This document shows, piece after piece, positions 33,474-42,729 of a stretch of 64,000 nt of DNA (position 1 is the first letter of the stretch; each line of letters opens with the position of its first letter). A model generated the notes under the pieces. It did not search any database. It saw only the letters and a list, made by a program, of their open reading frames with translations, and was not told the DNA's origin. The position numbers and the translations under genes are program-made. Origin of the DNA: Spirillospora albida (GTDB lineage: Bacteria; Actinomycetota; Actinomycetes; Streptosporangiales; Streptosporangiaceae); the NCBI RefSeq assembly GCF_000718255.1, contig NZ_JOFJ01000013.1, positions 84,190 to 148,189 of the forward strand, written 5' to 3'.

Positions 33474-35087
33474 ATGTCCGGACCCGTGCTCACCTCGCGC
33501 GCCGACCCGGCGGGCGAGGCGTTCAAGGCGAACGCCGCGCACAACGAGGCGCTCGTCGCGCGGCTGCGCGACCGCATCGACGCGGCCGGGCGCGGCGGCC
33601 CCGAGCGGGCCCGCGAGCGGCATGTCGCGCGCGGCAAGCTGCTCCCCCGCGACCGCGTCGACACCCTCCTCGACCCCGGCTCGGCGTTCCTGGAGCTGTC
33701 GCCCCTCGCCGCGCACGGCATGTACGGCGACGAGGCGCCCGGCGCCGGGATCATCACCGGCATCGGCCGCGTCGCGGGCCGCGAATGCGTGATCGTCGCC
33801 AACGACGCGACGGTGAAGGGCGGCACCTACTACCCCGTCACGGTGAAGAAGCACCTGCGGGCGCAGGAGGTCGCGCTCCACAACAACCTCCCGTGCGTGT
33901 ACCTGGTCGACTCCGGCGGCGCCTTCCTCCCGAAGCAGGACGACGTCTTCCCCGACCGCGAGCACTTCGGCCGGATCTTCTACAACCAGGCCACGATGTC
34001 GCGCCGCGGCATCCCGCAGATCGCGGCGGTCCTCGGATCGTGCACGGCGGGCGGCGCGTACGTCCCGGCGATGAGCGACGAGGCCGTGATCGTCCGCGGC
34101 CAGGGCACGATCTTCCTCGGCGGCCCGCCGCTGGTGAAGGCCGCGACCGGCGAGGTCGTCACGGCCGAGGAGCTGGGCGGCGGCGAGCTGCACTCCCGCA
34201 CGTCCGGGGTGACCGACCACCTCGCCGAGGACGACGCGCACGCGCTGCGCATCGTCCGCGACATCGTCGGAACGTTCGGCCCCCGCGAGCGGCGCCCGTG
34301 GGACACCGTCCCCTCCGAGGACCCCCTCGCCGACCCGGGCGAGCTGTACGGCGTCGTCCCGCCCGACGCCCGCACCCCCTACGACGTGCGGGAGGTCATC
34401 GCGCGCATCGTGGACGGCAGCCGGTTCCAGGAGTTCAAGAAGGACTACGGCGCGACGCTCGTCACGGGGTTCGCGCGCATCCACGGGCACCCGGTCGGGA
34501 TCGTCGCGAACAACGGCATCCTGTTCGGCGAGTCCGCGCAGAAGGGCGCGCACTTCATCGAGCTGTGCGACCGGCGCAGCATCCCGCTGGTGTTCCTGCA
34601 GAACATCACCGGGTTCATGGTCGGACGCGAGTACGAGGCGGGCGGCATCGCCAAGCACGGCGCGAAGATGGTCACCGCCGTGTCGTGCGCCCGCGTCCCG
34701 AAGCTCACCGTCGTGATCGGCGGCTCGTTCGGCGCCGGGAACTACGCCATGTGCGGGCGGGCCTACTCGCCCCGGTTCCTGTGGATGTGGCCGAACGCCC
34801 GCATCTCCGTCATGGGCGGCGAGCAGGCCGCGAGCGTCCTCGCGACCGTCCGCCGCGACCAGATGGAGGCGCGCGGGGAGGAGTGGCCCCCCGACGCCGA
34901 GGAGGCGTTCAAGGCGCCGATCCGCGACCAGTACGAGGCGCAGGGCAACCCGTACTACTCGACCGCCCGGCTGTGGGACGACGGCGTCATCGACCCGCGC
35001 GACACCCGCCGCGTCCTCGGGCTCGGGCTGTCGGCCGCCGCCAACGCACCGCTGGAGCCGGTCGGCTACGGCGTCTTCCGGATGTGA
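33474..35087 (+). CDS. accD1: Methylcrotonyl-CoA carboxylase-type carboxyltransferase subunit (AccD1-like)
   Basis: 537-aa biotin-dependent carboxyltransferase beta subunit. It has the N-terminal carboxyl-acceptor region with ERHVARGKLLPRDRVDTLLD and CTAGGAYVPAMSDE, and the C-terminal half with LFLQNITGFMVGREYE and IGGSFGAGNYAMCGRAY. GFMVGREYEAGGIAKHGAKM is characteristic of methylcrotonyl-CoA carboxylase. ATG follows GGGAAAGGGG. It heads accD-accA-HMG-CoA lyase-ACAD, the leucine degradation set, under the divergent TetR regulator. Confidence 0.9.
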   Translation: MSGPVLTSRADPAGEAFKANAAHNEALVARLRDRIDAAGRGGPERARERHVARGKLLPRDRVDTLLDPGSAFLELSPLAAHGMYGDEAPGAGIITGIGRVAGRECVIVANDATVKGGTYYPVTVKKHLRAQEVALHNNLPCVYLVDSGGAFLPKQDDVFPDREHFGRIFYNQATMSRRGIPQIAAVLGSCTAGGAYVPAMSDEAVIVRGQGTIFLGGPPLVKAATGEVVTAEELGGGELHSRTSGVTDHLAEDDAHALRIVRDIVGTFGPRERRPWDTVPSEDPLADPGELYGVVPPDARTPYDVREVIARIVDGSRFQEFKKDYGATLVTGFARIHGHPVGIVANNGILFGESAQKGAHFIELCDRRSIPLVFLQNITGFMVGREYEAGGIAKHGAKMVTAVSCARVPKLTVVIGGSFGAGNYAMCGRAYSPRFLWMWPNARISVMGGEQAASVLATVRRDQMEARGEEWPPDAEEAFKAPIRDQYEAQGNPYYSTARLWDDGVIDPRDTRRVLGLGLSAAANAPLEPVGYGVFRM

Positions 35088-35095
35088 GGGTGTTG

Positions 35096-37036
35096 ATGTT
35101 CGACGGCGTCCTGGTCGCCAACCGCGGGGAGATCACGGTCCGCGTCTTCCGCACGCTGCGGCGCCTCGGCGTCCGGGCGGTGGCCGTGCACACCGGCGCG
35201 GACGCGGGCGCGCGCCATGTGCGGGAGGCGGACGAGGCGGTCCGCGTCCCGTCCTACCTCGACATCGAGGCGGTCGTCGCGGCCGCTCTCGCCGCCGGGG
35301 CCTCGGCCGTCCACCCAGGCTACGGGTTCCTCGCGGAGAACACCGCCTTCGCGCGGGCGTGCGGCGACGCCGGGCTCGTGTTCATCGGCCCGCCCGCCGC
35401 CGCGATCGAGGCGATGGGCGACAAGATCCGCGCCAAGCGGACCGTCGCGGCGGCCGGGGTCCCGGTCGTCCCCGGGCGGGACGAGCCCGGCCTGACCGAC
35501 GCCGAGCTGAAGGCCGCCGCGCTGGAGATCGGGCTGCCCGTCCTGCTGAAGCCGTCGGCGGGCGGCGGCGGCAAGGGGATGCGGCTGATCCGCGCCGCCG
35601 CCGAGCTGCCGGAGGCGATCGCGTCCGCGCGCCGCGAGGCCCTCGGCTCGTTCGGCGACGACACGCTCCTCGCCGAGCGGTTCGTGGAGAACCCCCGGCA
35701 CATCGAGATCCAGGTGTTCGCGGACGCCCACGGGAACACCGTCCATCTGGGCGAGCGCGAGTGCAGCCTGCAGCGCCGGCACCAGAAGATCGTGGAGGAG
35801 GCGCCGTCGCCGCTGCTGGACGCCGCCGCGCGCGAGCGGATGGGCGCCGCCGCCGTCGCCGCCGCGCGGGCCGTCGGGTACGTGGGGGCGGGAACGGTCG
35901 AGTACATCGTGTCGGCCGACCGCCCGGACGAGTTCTTCTTCATGGAGATGAACACGCGCCTCCAGGTCGAGCATCCCGTCACGGAACTGGTCACCGGGCT
36001 CGACCTCGTCGAGCTGCAGCTCCGCGTCGCGGCCGGCGAGCCGCTGCCGTTCGGGCAGGACGACGTCCGGCTCGACGGGCACGCGATCGAGGCCCGCGTC
36101 TACGCCGAGGACCCGGAGCGGGGGTTCCTGCCCACGGGCGGGCGCGTCCTCGCGCTGGCCGAGCCCGCCGGGGTGCGCGTCGACTCGGGCCTGGACGCCG
36201 GGACGGAGGTCGGCGGCTCCTACGACCCGATGCTCGCCAAGGTGATCGTCCACGGGGCGTCCCGGGCGGAGGCGCTGCGCCGGCTCGACCGGGCGCTCGC
36301 CTCCTACACGCTGCTGGGCGTCCCGACGAACATCGCCTTCCTGCGCGACCTGCTCCGCCATCCGGACGTCGTGTCCGGCGCCCTCGACACGGGGCTGGTC
36401 GAGCGGGCGCTCCCCGGCCTGACCGGCGGACGCGCCGTCCCGGACGAGGTCCTCGCCGCCGCCGCGCTGGAGCGGACGCTCGCCCTGGAGGATTCCGCCC
36501 CCGACCCGTGGGACATCCCGGACGGCTGGCGTCCCGGCGCGCACGCCTGGACCCCGTGGATCATCACCCCGTCCGGCGGCGCGCCCGTCGAGGTGCGGGT
36601 CCGGGGCCGCGCCGCGTCCGCCGAGGTCGCGGTCGGCGGCGGCCCGCCCGTCGCCGCGTCCCTCACGCCGCCCTTCACGCTCGTCCACGGCGGCCGGACG
36701 GTCGCGTTCACCGCCGCGCGGGACGGCGACACCCTGTGGCTCGGCCGCGACGGGCGCGTCTGGGCGCTGGCCGAGCACGTCCGGTCCGAGGGCGGCCCGG
36801 AGGGCGCCGCCGCCGGCGACGGGGTCGTGCGCAGCCCGATGCCGGGAACGGTCCTCGCCGTGAAGGTCGCCGAGGGCGAGCGCGTGGAGGAGGGCCAGGC
36901 CGTCGCGGTGGTCGAGGCGATGAAGATGGAGCACACGGTGACCGCTCCCCTCGCGGGCGTCGTGACGGGAGTGCCGGTCCGCGCGGGCGCCCAGGTCGCC
37001 CTCGACGCGGTGCTGGCCGTGATCGAGGAGGGATGA
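35096..37036 (+). CDS. accA1: Biotin carboxylase/BCCP subunit of methylcrotonyl-CoA-type carboxylase (AccA1-like)
   Basis: 646-aa fused subunit. The biotin carboxylase domain has VLVANRGEI, VHPGYGFLAEN, the ATP-grasp loop KPSAGGGGKGMR, ERECSLQRRHQK and FFMEMNTRLQVEHPVTE. The biotin carboxyl carrier domain at the C-terminus carries the biotinylated Lys610 in EAMKMEH. With AccD it carboxylates 3-methylcrotonyl-CoA. The ATG follows GAGGG eight bases after the accD stop; a GTG overlapping that stop (35084) is possible. Confidence 0.92.
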   Translation: MFDGVLVANRGEITVRVFRTLRRLGVRAVAVHTGADAGARHVREADEAVRVPSYLDIEAVVAAALAAGASAVHPGYGFLAENTAFARACGDAGLVFIGPPAAAIEAMGDKIRAKRTVAAAGVPVVPGRDEPGLTDAELKAAALEIGLPVLLKPSAGGGGKGMRLIRAAAELPEAIASARREALGSFGDDTLLAERFVENPRHIEIQVFADAHGNTVHLGERECSLQRRHQKIVEEAPSPLLDAAARERMGAAAVAAARAVGYVGAGTVEYIVSADRPDEFFFMEMNTRLQVEHPVTELVTGLDLVELQLRVAAGEPLPFGQDDVRLDGHAIEARVYAEDPERGFLPTGGRVLALAEPAGVRVDSGLDAGTEVGGSYDPMLAKVIVHGASRAEALRRLDRALASYTLLGVPTNIAFLRDLLRHPDVVSGALDTGLVERALPGLTGGRAVPDEVLAAAALERTLALEDSAPDPWDIPDGWRPGAHAWTPWIITPSGGAPVEVRVRGRAASAEVAVGGGPPVAASLTPPFTLVHGGRTVAFTAARDGDTLWLGRDGRVWALAEHVRSEGGPEGAAAGDGVVRSPMPGTVLAVKVAEGERVEEGQAVAVVEAMKMEHTVTAPLAGVVTGVPVRAGAQVALDAVLAVIEEG

Positions 37037-37038
37037 CG

Positions 37039-37968
37039 ATGCGGGTGCCCCTGCCGGGCCTGCCGGAGAAGGTCACGATCTACGAGGTCGGGCCGCGGGA
37101 CGGACTGCAGAACGAGAAGGCGGTCGTGCCCGCGGGCGTCAAGGCCGAGTTCGTCACCCGGCTCGCGGACGCGGGCCTGCGCACCATCGAGACGACGAGC
37201 TTCGTCCATCCGAAATGGGTGCCGCAGCTCGCCGACGCCGAGGAGCTCATCGACATCCTGCCCCGCTCCCCCGACCTGCGCTATCCGGTGCTCGTCCCGA
37301 ACGAGCGGGGGCTGGAGCGCGCCCTCGCCAACGGCGTCACCGAGATCGCGATCTTCGGGAGCGCGACGGAGACGTTCGCGCGCCGCAACCTCAACCGCAC
37401 CGTGGACGAGTCGCTCGCCATGTTCGCGCCCGTCGCCGCGCGGGCCCGCGAGCAGGGCCTGTGGGTGCGCGCCTACGTGTCGATGGCGTGCGGCGACCCG
37501 TGGGAGGGCGATGTGCCGATCCCGCAGGTGGTGTCCGTCGCGTCCCGCATGATGGAGATGGGCTGCGCGCAGCTCAGCATCGGCGACACCATCGGCGTCG
37601 GCACGCCCGGCCAGGTCACCGCGCTGATCGAGGCGCTGGGCGAGGCCGGGATCGGGCCCGAGCGGCTCGCCGTCCACTTCCACGACACCTACGGGCAGGC
37701 GCTCGCCAACACCCTCGCCGCGCTCCGCGCCGGCGTGACCGTCGTGGACGCGTCCGCCGGCGGGATCGGCGGCTGCCCGTACGCCGGCAGTGCCACCGGC
37801 AACCTCGCCACCGAGGACCTCGTGTGGATGCTGCACGGCCTCGGCATCGACACCGGCGTCGACCTCGGCGCGCTCGCCGCCACCAGCCGCTGGATGGCCG
37901 GGCATCTGGGCCGGCCCAGCCCGTCCCGCGTCGTCCAGGCCCTCACCCCGGAAACGGAAACCACATGA
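37039..37968 (+). CDS. Hydroxymethylglutaryl-CoA lyase
   Basis: 309-aa HMGL-like TIM barrel that splits HMG-CoA to acetoacetate and acetyl-CoA, the last leucine step. Visible are EVGPRDGLQNE (catalytic Arg-Asp), TTSFVHPKWVPQLAD, HFHDTYGQALAN (metal His pair) and the C-terminal loop GGIGGCPYAGSATGN containing the catalytic Cys. I place the start at the second ATG, seven bases after GGAGGG; an ATG six bases earlier overlaps the accA stop but lies too close to the ribosome site. Confidence 0.92.
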   Translation: MRVPLPGLPEKVTIYEVGPRDGLQNEKAVVPAGVKAEFVTRLADAGLRTIETTSFVHPKWVPQLADAEELIDILPRSPDLRYPVLVPNERGLERALANGVTEIAIFGSATETFARRNLNRTVDESLAMFAPVAARAREQGLWVRAYVSMACGDPWEGDVPIPQVVSVASRMMEMGCAQLSIGDTIGVGTPGQVTALIEALGEAGIGPERLAVHFHDTYGQALANTLAALRAGVTVVDASAGGIGGCPYAGSATGNLATEDLVWMLHGLGIDTGVDLGALAATSRWMAGHLGRPSPSRVVQALTPETETT

Positions 37969-39113
37969 TCGACTTCACGCTGACCACCGAGCAGGAAGAG
38001 CTGCGCCGCACCGTCGAGCGGTTCGCCCGCGAGACCGTCGCCCCCGTCATCGGCGACCTGTACGAGCGGGGTGAGTTCCCGTACGACATCGTCGCGGCCA
38101 TGGGGAAGATGGGCCTGTTCGGCCTGCCGTTCCCCGAGGAGCACGGCGGGATGGGCGGCGACTACTTCGCGCTGTGCCTCGCGCTGGAGGAGCTCGCGCG
38201 GGTCGACTCGTCCGTCGCCATCACCCTCGAGGCCGGGGTCTCGCTCGGCGCGATGCCCATCCACCGCTTCGGATCGGACGAGCAGAAGGCGCGCTGGCTG
38301 CCGGTCCTGACATCCGGGGAGCGGCTCGCCGCGTTCGGCCTGACCGAGCCCGGCGGCGGCTCCGACGTCCCCGGCGGGATGCGCACGACGGCCCGCCTCG
38401 ACGGCGACATGTGGGTCGTCAACGGGTCGAAGTCGTTCATCACCAACTCTGGCACGGACATCACCGCGTTCGTCACCGTCACCGCGTTCACCGGCGACGG
38501 CGAGATCTCCACGATCATCGTCCCGAACGGGACGCCCGGCTTCACCGTCGGGAAGAAGTACTCGAAGGTCGGCTGGTCGGCGTCCGACACGCGGGAGCTG
38601 TCGTTCGAGGACGTCCGGGTGCCCGCGGAGAACCTCGTCGGGGAACGCGGCCGCGGCTACGCGCAGTTCCTCCGCATCCTGGACGAGGGCCGCATCGCCA
38701 TCGCCGCCCTGTCCGTCGGCCTCGCCCAGGGCTGCGTGGACGAATGCCTCCGCTACGTGCGGGAGCGGGAGGCGTTCGGCCGCGAGATCGGCCGCTACCA
38801 GGCCATCCAGTTCAAGATCGCCGACATGGAGACGCGCGCCCACACCGCCCGCCTCGCCTACTACGCCGCCGCCGCGCGGCTGCTCGCCGGGGAGCCGTTC
38901 AAGAAGGAGGCGGCGATCGCGAAGCTCGTCGCGTCCAACGCCGCGATGGACAACGCCCGCGACGCGACGCAGGTCTTCGGCGGCTACGGCTTCATGAACG
39001 AGTACGCCGTCGGCCGCTTCTACCGGGACGCGAAGATCCTGGAGGTCGGCGAGGGGACATCCGAGGTCCAGCGCATGCTCATCGCGCGGGCGCTCGGCCT
39101 GCCCCCCGCGTAG
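37965..39113 (+). CDS. Acyl-CoA dehydrogenase of the leucine operon (FadE19/isovaleryl-CoA type)
   Basis: 382-aa acyl-CoA dehydrogenase. Motifs are LTEPGGGSDVPGG, GSKSFITNSG, and the C-terminal VGEGTSEVQRMLIARAL. Context points to isovaleryl-CoA dehydrogenase, the step before the carboxylase. However, classical isovaleryl-CoA dehydrogenases have Ala at the EGT glutamate position, whereas Glu is present here, so citronellyl-CoA or another branched substrate is possible. It overlaps the lyase stop as ATGA and ends before a strong hairpin. Confidence 0.88.
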   Translation: MIDFTLTTEQEELRRTVERFARETVAPVIGDLYERGEFPYDIVAAMGKMGLFGLPFPEEHGGMGGDYFALCLALEELARVDSSVAITLEAGVSLGAMPIHRFGSDEQKARWLPVLTSGERLAAFGLTEPGGGSDVPGGMRTTARLDGDMWVVNGSKSFITNSGTDITAFVTVTAFTGDGEISTIIVPNGTPGFTVGKKYSKVGWSASDTRELSFEDVRVPAENLVGERGRGYAQFLRILDEGRIAIAALSVGLAQGCVDECLRYVREREAFGREIGRYQAIQFKIADMETRAHTARLAYYAAAARLLAGEPFKKEAAIAKLVASNAAMDNARDATQVFGGYGFMNEYAVGRFYRDAKILEVGEGTSEVQRMLIARALGLPPA

Positions 39114-39208
39114 CGGCGGTGGGGCGGCGGGGCGCAGCAGAGAAGCACCCGCGGGTTCTCCACCCGCCGCCCACCGGCGCACCCCACCCTAGGACGCGCC
39201 CGCCCGAT

Positions 39209-39245
39209 GATCACTCCCCGGCCGCCGCCCGGCCGGGGAGTGATC
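39209..39245. terminator. Terminator hairpin after the leucine operon
   Basis: Perfect 15-pair stem: GATCACTCCCCGGCC (39209-39223) with GGCCGGGGAGTGATC (39231-39245), seven-base loop. The rest of the 286-base gap before the P450 gene shows nothing else I can assign. Confidence 0.8.
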
Positions 39246-39399
39246 GCGTTCCCGCACGTCCCGGCCGCGCCGCCCGTGCCCGGATGACCGGTGTCGGCCA
39301 GCGCCCTCCGCCCTCCGGACAAGATCATTGACAGGCCGTCCCGTCTCTGGTGAGGTCTGACGCGCAGCAGAGGGCCCCGTCCGGAGACCAAGGACGCCC

Positions 39400-40623
39400 G
39401 TGACTCTCGATTCGACCTCCCCCGCACCGACCTGCCCCCGCTTCCCCTTCCCCGCCACGAGCGCGGACCCCCTCGCCCTGCCCGGGGCGTTCGAGGGGCT
39501 CGATCCCGTCACCCACGTCGTCCTGCCGGGCGGCGAGCAGGCGTGGCTCATCACGGGCTACGCCGAGACCGTCCGGGCGCTGCGCGAGACCGACGTGTTC
39601 GAGCGCGCCGCCGCCGACGGCATCGCGCCCTACCCGATGACCGCCGGCACCGTCCTCGCCATGGACGGCGAGGGGCACCGCGCCCTGCGCGGCCTGGTCG
39701 GCAACGCGTTCGCGCCCGCCGCGATCCGCCGGCAGCGCCCCGAGGTGGAGCGGCTGACCGGCGCGATCCTGGACGACCTGATGTCCCGGAGCGGCCCGGT
39801 CGAGATCCAGGACGAGCTCGCGATGCCGCTCACCCTCGGCGTGATCGGCAACCTCCTCGGCGCCCCCGAGGAGGACCTCCCCCGGTTCGCCGCCTGGGGC
39901 GACCTGTTCCTGTCCACGGGCCCCGACCGGGATGAGGAGAACCGCCGCGCCATCACCGAGATGGCCGCGTACATGGGCGCCCACATGCAGCGGCTGCTGA
40001 GCGACCCGTCCTCGTCGTCCGGGCTGATCGGCGAGATCGGCGCCCTGGCCGTCGAGCGGAACGTCCCGATGGAGCAGGCCGTCGTCTTCGCGGCGGGGCT
40101 CGTCATCGCGGGGTGGGAGACCACCGCCGCGGCGATCTGCTCGTTCCTCTACCGGCTCCTCACCAGCACCGGCGAGGACGGCACGACCCGCTACCGCGAG
40201 CTCTGCGACCGCCCCGACCGGATCGCCGGGGCCGTCGAGGAACTGATGCGCACCGTCCCCAACAGCAGCTGGACGACCGCGCAGCCCCGCCGCGCGACGC
40301 GGGACGTCGAGCTCGGCGGCGTTCCCGTCCGGGCGGGCGACCTGGTCATCCCCGCGATCGACGCCGCGGACCGCGACCCCGCCCGGTTCCCCGAGCCCGG
40401 CCGGGTCGACTTCGAGCGGAGCCCGAACCCGCATCTGGGCTTCGGCAGCGGCCCCCACGTCTGCCTCGGCGCCCCGCTGGCCCGCCTGGAGCTGAACGTC
40501 GTCCTGGAGCAGCTCACCGCCCGCGCCCCCGGCCTGCGCCTGCACCGCCGGCCGGAGGAGGTGCCGTGGAACACGGCCACCACCGTCCGCCGCCCGTCGG
40601 AACTGCTGCTCGACCTGAGGTGA
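39400..40623 (+). CDS. Cytochrome P450
   Basis: 407-aa soluble bacterial P450. The I-helix oxygen-activation motif is AGWETT (about 237-242), the ExxR is EELMR (about 280), and the haem loop is FGSGPHVCLGAPLAR with Cys355 as ligand. GTG start behind AGGA. The N-terminus has no membrane anchor. There is no ferredoxin or reductase next to it, so redox partners are elsewhere. Substrate unknown. It is transcribed separately from the leucine operon. Confidence 0.95.
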   Translation: MTLDSTSPAPTCPRFPFPATSADPLALPGAFEGLDPVTHVVLPGGEQAWLITGYAETVRALRETDVFERAAADGIAPYPMTAGTVLAMDGEGHRALRGLVGNAFAPAAIRRQRPEVERLTGAILDDLMSRSGPVEIQDELAMPLTLGVIGNLLGAPEEDLPRFAAWGDLFLSTGPDRDEENRRAITEMAAYMGAHMQRLLSDPSSSSGLIGEIGALAVERNVPMEQAVVFAAGLVIAGWETTAAAICSFLYRLLTSTGEDGTTRYRELCDRPDRIAGAVEELMRTVPNSSWTTAQPRRATRDVELGGVPVRAGDLVIPAIDAADRDPARFPEPGRVDFERSPNPHLGFGSGPHVCLGAPLARLELNVVLEQLTARAPGLRLHRRPEEVPWNTATTVRRPSELLLDLR

Positions 40624-40706
40624 CCCCGGCGGCCGCCGTGCGGGGCGCGCACCGCACGGCGGCCCCTCTTCTGTCCCTAAACAACCTTATTAACCCGCCA
40701 ATGACG

Positions 40707-40712
40707 TACAGT
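40707..40712 (+). promoter_or_regulatory. -10 box of the HTH-DUF4180 operon
   Basis: TACAGT in an AT-richer patch, eight bases before ATG 40721 and five before GTG 40718. This makes a leaderless or very short-leader transcript likely. Confidence 0.4.
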
Positions 40713-40720
40713 AGGGAGTG

Positions 40721-41161
40721 ATGGAGAAGGAAATGTACTCGGTCGAGGAGGTCGCGGCACTCCTCGGGCTGCACGTCCGGACCGTCCGGTCCTACATCCG
40801 GTCGGGACGCCTGAACGCGACCCGGATCGGCAAGCAGTACCGGATCGCCGCCGCCGACCTCGCGCAGTTCACCGGCCGGCCGGCCGCCCCGCCCGCCGCG
40901 GCGGAGGTGTCGAGCATCGTGCGGCTCGACGGCGTCGACCGCGCCGCCGCCGACCGGCTCGGCACGCTCGTCCTGGCGAGCGCGAACACCGGTCACGACC
41001 CCGCGCGCCCCCTGCGCGTCCAGACCGTCCACGACGGGGAACGGAACCGCATGACGATAGTGATTCTGGGCGGCGCCGCCGCGACCGCCGACCTGCTGCG
41101 CCTGATCGACGCCGTCGTCGAGGGCGGCGGCCTGCTCGGCCGGGAGGACCGCGATGCCTGA
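40721..41161 (+). CDS. Excisionase/MerR-type helix-turn-helix protein
   Basis: 146 aa. The first 50 residues form an excisionase-family winged HTH (YSVEEVAALLGLHVRTVRSYIRSGRLNATRIGKQYRIAAADL). After a Pro/Ala linker the remaining 80 residues form an unassigned alpha/beta domain (VRLDGVDRAAADRLGTLVL, RMTIVILGG). The start could also be ATG 40733 after GGAGAAGG. It overlaps the DUF4180 gene by eight bases, so the two act together. No recombinase is nearby, so it is a regulator rather than a phage excisionase. Confidence 0.82.
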   Translation: MEKEMYSVEEVAALLGLHVRTVRSYIRSGRLNATRIGKQYRIAAADLAQFTGRPAAPPAAAEVSSIVRLDGVDRAAADRLGTLVLASANTGHDPARPLRVQTVHDGERNRMTIVILGGAAATADLLRLIDAVVEGGGLLGREDRDA

Positions 41162-41522
41162 CACGCTCGTCGAACGCGCCGGCGCCCAGGTCCTGATGTG
41201 CGATCCGGACGGCCCGCCGATCGCCACGCTGGAGGACGCCCTCGACCTGGTCGGCGCGGTGTTCCAGGGCGCCGACACGGTCGCCGTCCCGGCGTCCCGC
41301 CTGGACGAGCGCTTCTTCTCCCTGGGCACCCGCTTCGCCGGCGAGATCATGCAGAAGTTCGTCAATTACCGGCTGCGGCTCGCGGTGATCGGGGACATCT
41401 CGCGGCACCTGGAAACGAGCCCGGCGCTGCGCGCGCTCGTCCGCGAATCCAACTCCGCCGGCCATATCTGGTTCGTTCCCGACCTGGAGACCTTCGACGC
41501 CCGACTGGACGCCGTCCGGTAA
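41154..41522 (+). CDS. DUF4180 domain protein
   Basis: 122-aa protein of the DUF4180 family (ATLEDALDLVGAVFQGADTVAVPASRLDERFFSL then AGEIMQKFVNYRLRLAVIGDI, and C-terminal GHIWFVPDLETFDARL). Function of the family is unknown. It is translationally coupled to the upstream HTH protein, whose unassigned C-terminal domain may bind the same ligand or this protein. Confidence 0.82.
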   Translation: MPDTLVERAGAQVLMCDPDGPPIATLEDALDLVGAVFQGADTVAVPASRLDERFFSLGTRFAGEIMQKFVNYRLRLAVIGDISRHLETSPALRALVRESNSAGHIWFVPDLETFDARLDAVR

Positions 41523-41564
41523 AAGGCTGACGCCGCGCATCGCGGCGACGTACCGTTGACGGTC

Positions 41565-42311
41565 ATGGCGGACAAGGAAGAACCGAGGCCGTTCCATGAC
41601 CGTTGCGCGTGTTTCGACCAGCGCGGTGACCGGCAGCCGGAGCGCGTCGGGTTCCACGGCGAGCTCCAGGACACCGCGGCCCCCGGCTGGGTGCGACTCC
41701 TGCGGCTGATCGACGAGGCGGACGCCGACGGCCGCGAGGAGTTCGCGCCGCTGCGCGACATGAGCGCGGAGCACCGCCGCCAGATCGTCACGCTCCCGCC
41801 GACCATCGCGCGCCTGACCCGCGTGAAGCATCTGCTGCTGTACGGCAGCGACCTCGTCCGGATCCCGCCGGAGATCGGGGACATGGCGAGCCTGGAGGAA
41901 TTCACGCCCTACACCTCGTATCGCCTGCACTGGTTCCCCTACGAACTGACCCGGTGCGCGAATCTGCGGCAGAGCACGGTCAGCACCCGAGCCCTCTACG
42001 GCAATTTCAAGACGCGCCCGCCGTTCCCGGAACTGAAACAGAACCGGAAGGGCTTCACCTATTCCGAACTCGATCCCGGAGAATGGGGCGCGACGTCCAT
42101 CCGGACCTGCAGCGTCTGCGCCGGCCCCATTCCCGCGACCGGCCCCCACCAGGTGTGGATCTCCAAAGGCGTCGCCACCGACGTCCTCCCCCTCCTGGTC
42201 AACGCCTGCTCGGAATCGTGCGTCGAGGCGCTGCCCGAACCCGCCGGCGGCCACGTCCCGACGGTCCATCGCGGCGGCCCGGACGCGCCGCGGCCCGAAG
42301 CCGGGCTCTGA
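41565..42311 (+). CDS. Leucine-rich-repeat-like protein with terminal Cys clusters
   Basis: 248 aa. A short leucine-rich stretch (about residues 76-135: ITLP, LTRVKHLLLYGSDLVRIPPEIGDMASLEEF, ELTRCANL) matches bacterial LRR modules. Cysteines near the N-terminus (DRCACFDQRG) and a C-terminal CSVCAGPI...ACSESCVE pair set could bind zinc. No signal peptide. TACCGT eight bases before the ATG may be its promoter. Function unknown; protein interaction is likely for an LRR. Confidence 0.75.
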   Translation: MADKEEPRPFHDRCACFDQRGDRQPERVGFHGELQDTAAPGWVRLLRLIDEADADGREEFAPLRDMSAEHRRQIVTLPPTIARLTRVKHLLLYGSDLVRIPPEIGDMASLEEFTPYTSYRLHWFPYELTRCANLRQSTVSTRALYGNFKTRPPFPELKQNRKGFTYSELDPGEWGATSIRTCSVCAGPIPATGPHQVWISKGVATDVLPLLVNACSESCVEALPEPAGGHVPTVHRGGPDAPRPEAGL

Positions 42312-42329
42312 TCCGAGGCGCGAGACCGC

Positions 42330-42650
42330 TCAGGACTCCTCGGCGTCGAGGGCGGACAGGCGCCGTGCCAACTCATCGCGTTCCCTGGCCATCTCGGCGA
42401 GTTCCATCTGCAGTTCGATGATGCGGCGGATCGCGGGCAGGGTCATCCCCTCCGCCATCATCGTGACGACCTCCCGGATGCGGCCGATCTCGTGGCGGCT
42501 GTAGCGCCGCTGCCCGCCCGCGGATCGCTGGGGGGCCACGACCTGCTGAGTGTCGATGCGGCGCAGGAACGCCTGCTGCACCTGCAGCATGTCGGCGACC
42601 TGGCCCACCGTGAACAGGGCCGCGTGCTCGTCGTCCATGGGCAGCTTCAC
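42330..42650 (-). CDS. MerR family regulator, HspR-like
   Basis: 106 aa. A MerR-type wHTH (FTVGQVADMLQVQQAFLRRIDTQQVVAPQRSAGGQRRYSRHEI) is followed by a coiled-coil dimer helix (IIELQMELAEMARERDELARRL), the layout of HspR. It lies downstream of hsp20 on the same strand, suggesting an autoregulated heat-shock operon. GTG start chosen with GGAGG five bases upstream; ATG at 42638 is the alternative. Confidence 0.85.
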   Translation of the reverse strand: MKLPMDDEHAALFTVGQVADMLQVQQAFLRRIDTQQVVAPQRSAGGQRRYSRHEIGRIREVVTMMAEGMTLPAIRRIIELQMELAEMARERDELARRLSALDAEES

Positions 42651-42729
42651 GCGCCCCTCCTTCACTGCTGCGCAGAACGCCCCGTCCCGGCCTCCGCGCG
42701 TGACGGGGACCGGGACGGGGCCGGGCCGT

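Noticed and set aside
40721..41161. Excisionase-like HTH as evidence of a prophage or integrative element
   Set aside because: No recombinase, phage or plasmid gene nearby; such HTH domains are common in ordinary regulators.
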